Below are positions 60,001-64,000 of a DNA stretch of 64,000 bases, piece by piece. Made by a program: the position numbers and the translations under genes. The first letter of the stretch is position 1; every line of letters starts with the position of its first letter. The notes beneath the pieces were generated by a model. That model was not told where the DNA came from and did no database searches. It saw only the letters and a program-made list of their open reading frames with translations. This DNA is from Apiospora phragmitis. Its lineage: Eukaryota > Ascomycota > Sordariomycetes > Amphisphaeriales > Apiosporaceae. The stretch spans positions 496,001 to 560,000 of the forward strand of contig JAQQWL010000002.1 in the NCBI GenBank assembly GCA_038363925.1, read 5' to 3'.

Positions 60001-61157
60001 AGCGGCCGTCTTCTTCTTCGAAATGGAGCAGGTTTTCAGGCTTCAGGTCACCGTGGCGGCAGTTCTTGGAGTGCAGGACGTGCAGAGCACCGGAAATACT
60101 GACCATCTGCTCCAAACACCATGATACCAACGGAGCCCTTTGCTTTGGGTTCTGTTGGATTTCGTCATTTCGAATCCAGAACTGGCCGAGGTTCCCACCA
60201 GATGCCCAAGGGAACATAACGCAATGGTGAGTGCCTCTCTGGAACATTGCGATGGGCTTGATAAGATGCCGATGCGGTTCCATAGCCTCGATGGTCCGGA
60301 GGTTCTCGCTTTCTTTGTGAAAGTTGTCAACAAGATTGTCGTTGAACTTTTTAACCTCCACGATCTGAGGCTCGGCTTGACTCTGTTCTGCATTAGTGTC
60401 GCTCCTGTGAAGTAGCATATGGTGGGTTTCTATTACCGAGTCATGCCCTTGACGGCTTCGTGAGTTGTCGCATAGTTGAAGCTTATACACATTGCTGAAG
60501 GTTCCTGAGTCTTCGGGGGTACACTCCCGTTATTGTCAGACTCGATAGAAAGTAGCTGTAATCAATGCTGATAAGTTAACTTTTCGACCTTGAATTCTGG
60601 GAACTTTGCAACCAGGAACATCCATTGGTTATCGACAAACCAGGCAATGAACCGGTCATCCCACTCAACCTCCTTCCCATCTTCCTCCCCCACCATCCTC
60701 CTCACCTTCCTCCCCATCTTCTTCGTCGTCTTTCGCGGGTGCGTATATAGGCTCGAATGCGGGTAGAGGGGCACTATCGAGTGTCCAAGTCTCTTTATTG
60801 AGAGACGAAACCCCCGGCACACTGCCATCATCGGGGGTCGGGTGGGCATCTACAGGCAAATCGGCATCGCTAAACCCGGCTTCTACAAGCCCTTTAAGTA
60901 GTGCAAGGCCATTGATCCAGACAAGTGTCAGGAATACCCGTTTACCTCTGGAGAGACTGAATTCTCTCAATTCAGGTGTGGGTTCAACCTTTGCCTCCCT
61001 TAAGCTTGCGTCGATCTTTGCTTCGGTTAAGAGAAGCTCTAGCTTGTCTTCGGGAGGAACTTTCCGCCTCCGAGAGTGTTGGCAGTACGTCGGAGGTTTC
61101 GCCTTATTTCGCTCCAAAGATTCGGTTGCTTGGCCTTTCGTCGCTTGTTTGTCGCCA
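57090..61157 (-). pseudogene. Ser/Thr protein kinase-HET domain fusion gene, with frame breaks
   Basis: From the ATG at 61157: a basic N-terminus (MATNKRRKAKQPNLWSEIRR), then the family's kinase-preceding region (PPEDKLELLLTEAKIDASL, DDRFIAWFVDNQWMFLVAKF). The kinase follows: Gly-loop SGTFSNVYKLQL (near 60,495), Lys in VEVKKFN, Glu in FHKESENL, catalytic loop CRHGDLKPENLL (near 60,050), ADFGLSKFH, YEPPEV and HYDIWSVGCIFLEF. All catalytic residues remain, but the HRD arginine is glycine. About 240 residues on comes a Cys pair region (KCAECSTIDL, SGDCGICAVI) and the HET domain: YIALSHCWGQL, LWINSICIIQ, GDVFRFAYCTLAASS, RGWVFQERALSRRTLHF. A 67-nt intron (57997..58063) and a typical HET C-terminus (YVMVVKPLPEEATGHYQRVW) follow. 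Breaks: shifts near 61,065, 60,689, 60,517, 59,784, 58,419, 58,258 and at least one between 57,090 and 57,470, plus a TGA at 60,562. Confidence 0.8.
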
Positions 61158-62336
61158 TGATATCTAGTGAGGGAAAGTGAATTGCTGGCTTAGTAATGGT
61201 GGCTTTCAGTGTGATGCGGTTGTAGACCGTGTTGACCTAGATGAATCTGGTGTGAGTACAGACAGGCCAGCCCCCTTTTGACAGTGCGGAGTGAGGCCAA
61301 AAGGGTGCCTCCAATACTAAATATAGCGCATTGGCTGGACTACAACTACAGGGACATAGAGCCCGCGTTGGCACAGGCCGCTTGCCAGATGTTGGTGCTA
61401 CGAAGATGCCATCGGAAGCAGGCTGGCAGGTGCACACTACCCAAAGGTGGCTATCGTAACAAGCCTTTGGGTGGCCTTGGGCCACCACCAGGATGGTATG
61501 CCCATCTGCTCTAATTGGAGACCTCATCGTCTAAAGATAGCCATTTCGAGGGCAGATGGCTGCGAGGACTGAGTACCCTTCTAATCCTTGGTCATATCTC
61601 CTGCATGAGAGACTGGATGGATGCAACGCGACATGCGGCTGGCCGCCTTCGTTTCTCGAGTCCTTTGCCCTTGAACTCTGCATTAGTACAATCAACTCTT
61701 AGAAAAGGGCAGCGACCAATACATTTGATCAACTTGTGGAATTCCAAATGGACCAAATCTAATATCTTTACAATCAGGTTGGTAGACTAAGATACTGTAG
61801 CAGACCATGCCGTCAGGACTGAAACCTATTGGGAAAGCCTCCCAGCCAGTTAATGTATGTATTGTTCCGTTTCACCCCCTCATCAAAGGGTTTCAGCAGC
61901 GGGTGATGCTTTGTCAGGTTGACTGGTCACCGGTCGCCTGCATCCGGATGAGGAATTGGGTGTGAACACCGACAATTTATCGCAACTAATCAAGCGAAGA
62001 GGAAGGGCGGAAAACAACCAACCGAAGGGGGCAAACAACCAACCGAGGGCGAAACAATTAACCGAAGGGGGCTTAGACATCTACTTGCCCGCCCAGCATA
62101 TGCATGCCATAGCCCGCCATCACTCTCGGAAAATGCCAGCTTACCCTTTTTCCACTTTCCTTCGAGTCCGAGCCGGCTACTCTTTTTGTCTTTGCCACAC
62201 GTTGACCCGAAAAATATATGTCCTGCTGGAATCAACACATCGCTACTTCGCTTGCTCGTCATTCAAGCTCCCTTGCCAGGAATCAACACTATTTCTCCTA
62301 CTTCTCCCATTCATTCCATCGCCCATCATCAAGACA
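61158..62336. other. intergenic, divergent promoters
   Basis: Between the starts of the kinase-HET gene and the plus-strand gene at 62.3 kb. The last 100 bases are C- and T-rich and look like a leader. Near 62,010-62,070 there are three copies of an AACCAACCGA-G-GG unit (AAACAACCAACCGA, AACAACCAACCGA, AACAATTAACCGA). No other gene seen. Confidence 0.5.
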
Positions 62337-62747
62337 ATGTGGCAACCTCCGATTGAAGGTTGCTCGACACGAATCGTACGAATACCCCACAAGCTCGCCA
62401 GGAACCACCAGCAACTCACCCTAGCATTGAAGAGGGTTTTGAATGATGGAGAAGACTTTTACTTCGAAATGAGGTGTGATATCTGGATCATCCAAGTGTA
62501 CGGGCCCAAGGCTCCCGATGTCGAAAGCACACAGCAGTCAACGCTTGGCAGTGATGCCAAAGGGCCCGAGCCTGAAGTCAATAGGGGAAGAAACGATGAG
62601 ATCACTGTTGTGTTGTTGATCGGCATTCAAAGGAAAGCATTCAGACCTCCAACACTGCGCGATCCAACTGACCGGACTTGTGCACACAGGACTTGGGTTG
62701 TTCAACCCCAGCAATGGAAAATCTTTCTGCGAGGCGTTTGGTGTTAG
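62337..62747 (+). CDS. hypothetical 136-aa protein between two kinase-type genes
   Basis: The ATG at 62337 follows a pyrimidine-rich leader and an A-rich Kozak context (AAGACA before ATG). The frame gives MWQPPIEGCSTRIVRIPHK, LTLALKRVLNDGEDFYFEMR, WIIQVYGPKAP, an acidic Ser-rich linker and ITVVLLIGIQRKAFRPP before a TAG at 62745. The first 60 residues have a regular alternation of hydrophobic and charged residues, as in a small folded domain. An upstream extension of the same frame exists but lacks an ATG near the leader. No family recognised. The gene may continue through an intron near 62,740. Confidence 0.5.
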   Translation: MWQPPIEGCSTRIVRIPHKLARNHQQLTLALKRVLNDGEDFYFEMRCDIWIIQVYGPKAPDVESTQQSTLGSDAKGPEPEVNRGRNDEITVVLLIGIQRKAFRPPTLRDPTDRTCAHRTWVVQPQQWKIFLRGVWC

Positions 62748-63152
62748 CTCTCCACGGAGAATGAGAAGTAGGCCTAGATGGTACCTGCAATACAATAAAT
62801 TTCAAGAATCAAAGTGCCAGTGCTGTGAACTTCATTGCCCACGCCCGTACCCTTCCCTTCGCAAAGATAATATGATGATTCATTTTTCGGTCTGCAGCTT
62901 ATTGCCTCTCTGGCCTCTTCTCGTTTCGAGGCAGAGGCTTGTTGCATGAAACGCACATCTGGTCACACGCTAATGCATGCAATAACACCACGACCCCTGA
63001 CTGTTCAAGGCGGTTGCTGCCACAGCCTGATATACAGGCAATTAGAGCTTGGCTTTACGCCCCTTGGCATATAGGCTTTATACACATACACTTCGTAGTT
63101 TTGATCTCCTCGTGACGAGTAATTACCGCGCCATCGTGTTAATCCACTGACA

Positions 63153-64000
63153 ATGCTTGAAGTCCCACCGCTCCTGTCTTCGTCTTCGAAGCCTGCGTCT
63201 TCTTCGGGTCCGCCTAACTCCTACCACCATACACAACGGCAGACCACTTACCCCAAGGCCCGCCGTCTTAAACTGAACAACACAACTAGCAATCGCCTGC
63301 ATCATGAGGAAGGCTCATTCAAGTTGACTGTTCAGTCCGCCGAATGGGGACCAAGGGCTCCCAAACGAAGAGGCCGACTCTGATTCTGCCTTCACCGCAT
63401 TGGAAAGCGGCTTCTTAGAGTTTCGCACAATACAAACAGTCACTGACCTGGGTCTGGGGCGTTATGCCCAGAGCAAGTGCGAAAGTACTCTTTCCCTGAG
63501 AGCAATACGCGAAAATCTTCCGTGAAGAGTGTAAGCAAGCAGCTTTGGAGGGCAATGAGGATGGCCAATTATGGCGCTGGCACGGATAAATTTCTACCCC
63601 ACGATAAGCTATTTTCCATCGTTAACAACATGGCTATACAAAGCATCTTGACGCAGACTTTCAAGACTGAGCAAGAAAGGAAGAAAAACGGAGAGCGGCT
63701 TCATCAGATATGCGGCGACGAGCACCAGACAAGCTGCCGCATGGTCCTTACCATACTCGTTATGGAAAGGCGAGTCAAATACATCGATGACTTCATAAAC
63801 AAGAATATCTACGACATCAATCTTCCCATCAGTCGAGTTGAGTCTGCTGACGACCATTCATTTCGAATGACGAGGGCCGAAGGCAGCAAGTCCGATACCA
63901 ACTCCAGTTTCCCTGATTGGGAGGACGAGGACCTGGAACGGTTCAGCGACGATCAGTATCGTGTTGTTACACCCTTTCTACATGTTAACAACAAGGAGGG
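63153..64000 (+). pseudogene. N-terminal part of a second fungal kinase-type gene, cut by the right edge, with shifts
   Basis: The ATG at 63153 opens a Pro/Ser-rich leader (MLEVPPLLSSSSKPASSSG). After a shift near 63,365 comes DSAFTALESGFLEFRTIQ and AQSKCESTLSLRAIRENL. After another near 63,523 comes REECKQAALEGNEDGQLW, and after a third near 63,587 DKFLPHDKLFSIVNNMAIQS, ERLHQICGDEHQTSCRMVLT, RVKYIDDFINKNIYDINLP and FSDDQYRVVTPFLHVNNKEG to the window end. The order, a start-of-domain F-x-P-x-DKL motif, an IC motif, then IDDFI-x-IYD-LP and a Q-Y/W-V-P-F segment, is what precedes the kinase domain in this group of fungal proteins. The neighbouring kinase-HET gene has DKLELLL and NQWMFLVAKF at the matching places. 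The Gly-loop should lie just past 64,000. Confidence 0.6.

Noticed and set aside
1..64000. CRISPR arrays, bacterial operons or prophage
   Set aside because: No regularly spaced repeats of that kind, no ribosome-binding sites, and spliced eukaryotic genes throughout.

Overview
The window looks like nuclear chromosomal DNA of a filamentous ascomycete, probably a Sordariomycete. The reasons are short phase-changing introns with GTAAGT-like donors and CTAAC branch sites, a Zn2Cys6 regulator, HET-domain genes, an ascomycete Atg8, and Tc1/mariner elements with RIP-like TGG-to-TAG/TAA changes. A tRNA-Arg(ACG) with a small canonical intron fits this.

Layout. From 1 to about 6.8 kb, on the minus strand, lie a SET-domain protein (cut by the left edge), an alpha/beta hydrolase of the proline iminopeptidase type and a Zn2Cys6 transcription factor. 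From 6.8 to 14 kb genes are sparse: coding-like debris, the tRNA-Arg and a small secreted NTF2-like protein. atg8 lies at 14.1-14.8 kb. From 14.9 to 19 kb there is wreckage: a decayed minus-strand gene, a degenerate mariner element with clear inverted repeats, and a fragment of a PRMT1-type methyltransferase. Two lineage-specific genes follow, at 19.0-20.5 kb (unknown) and 23.1-24.0 kb (single-pass membrane protein). From 24 to 47.8 kb is a gene desert holding one better-preserved Tc1-like element and a tiny four-exon zinc-ribbon-like gene at 38.9-39.4 kb.

The right quarter is an accessory island. It holds a MOSC-flavin reductase-ferredoxin protein, a HET-domain gene, an MFS transporter, a small unknown gene, a gene joining a Ser/Thr protein kinase to a HET domain, another small unknown gene, and the start of a second gene of the same kinase type at the right edge. 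HET domains act in fungal non-self recognition and regulated cell death, so this resembles an allorecognition or immune-like island.

A caution applies throughout. At least ten gene models need one-base shifts, often in short homopolymer runs, and two HET genes also carry in-frame stops. Either these genes are decaying or the assembly has residual indel errors; atg8, the hydrolase and the SET gene read cleanly. Exon limits were inferred by eye from splice signals and protein continuity.
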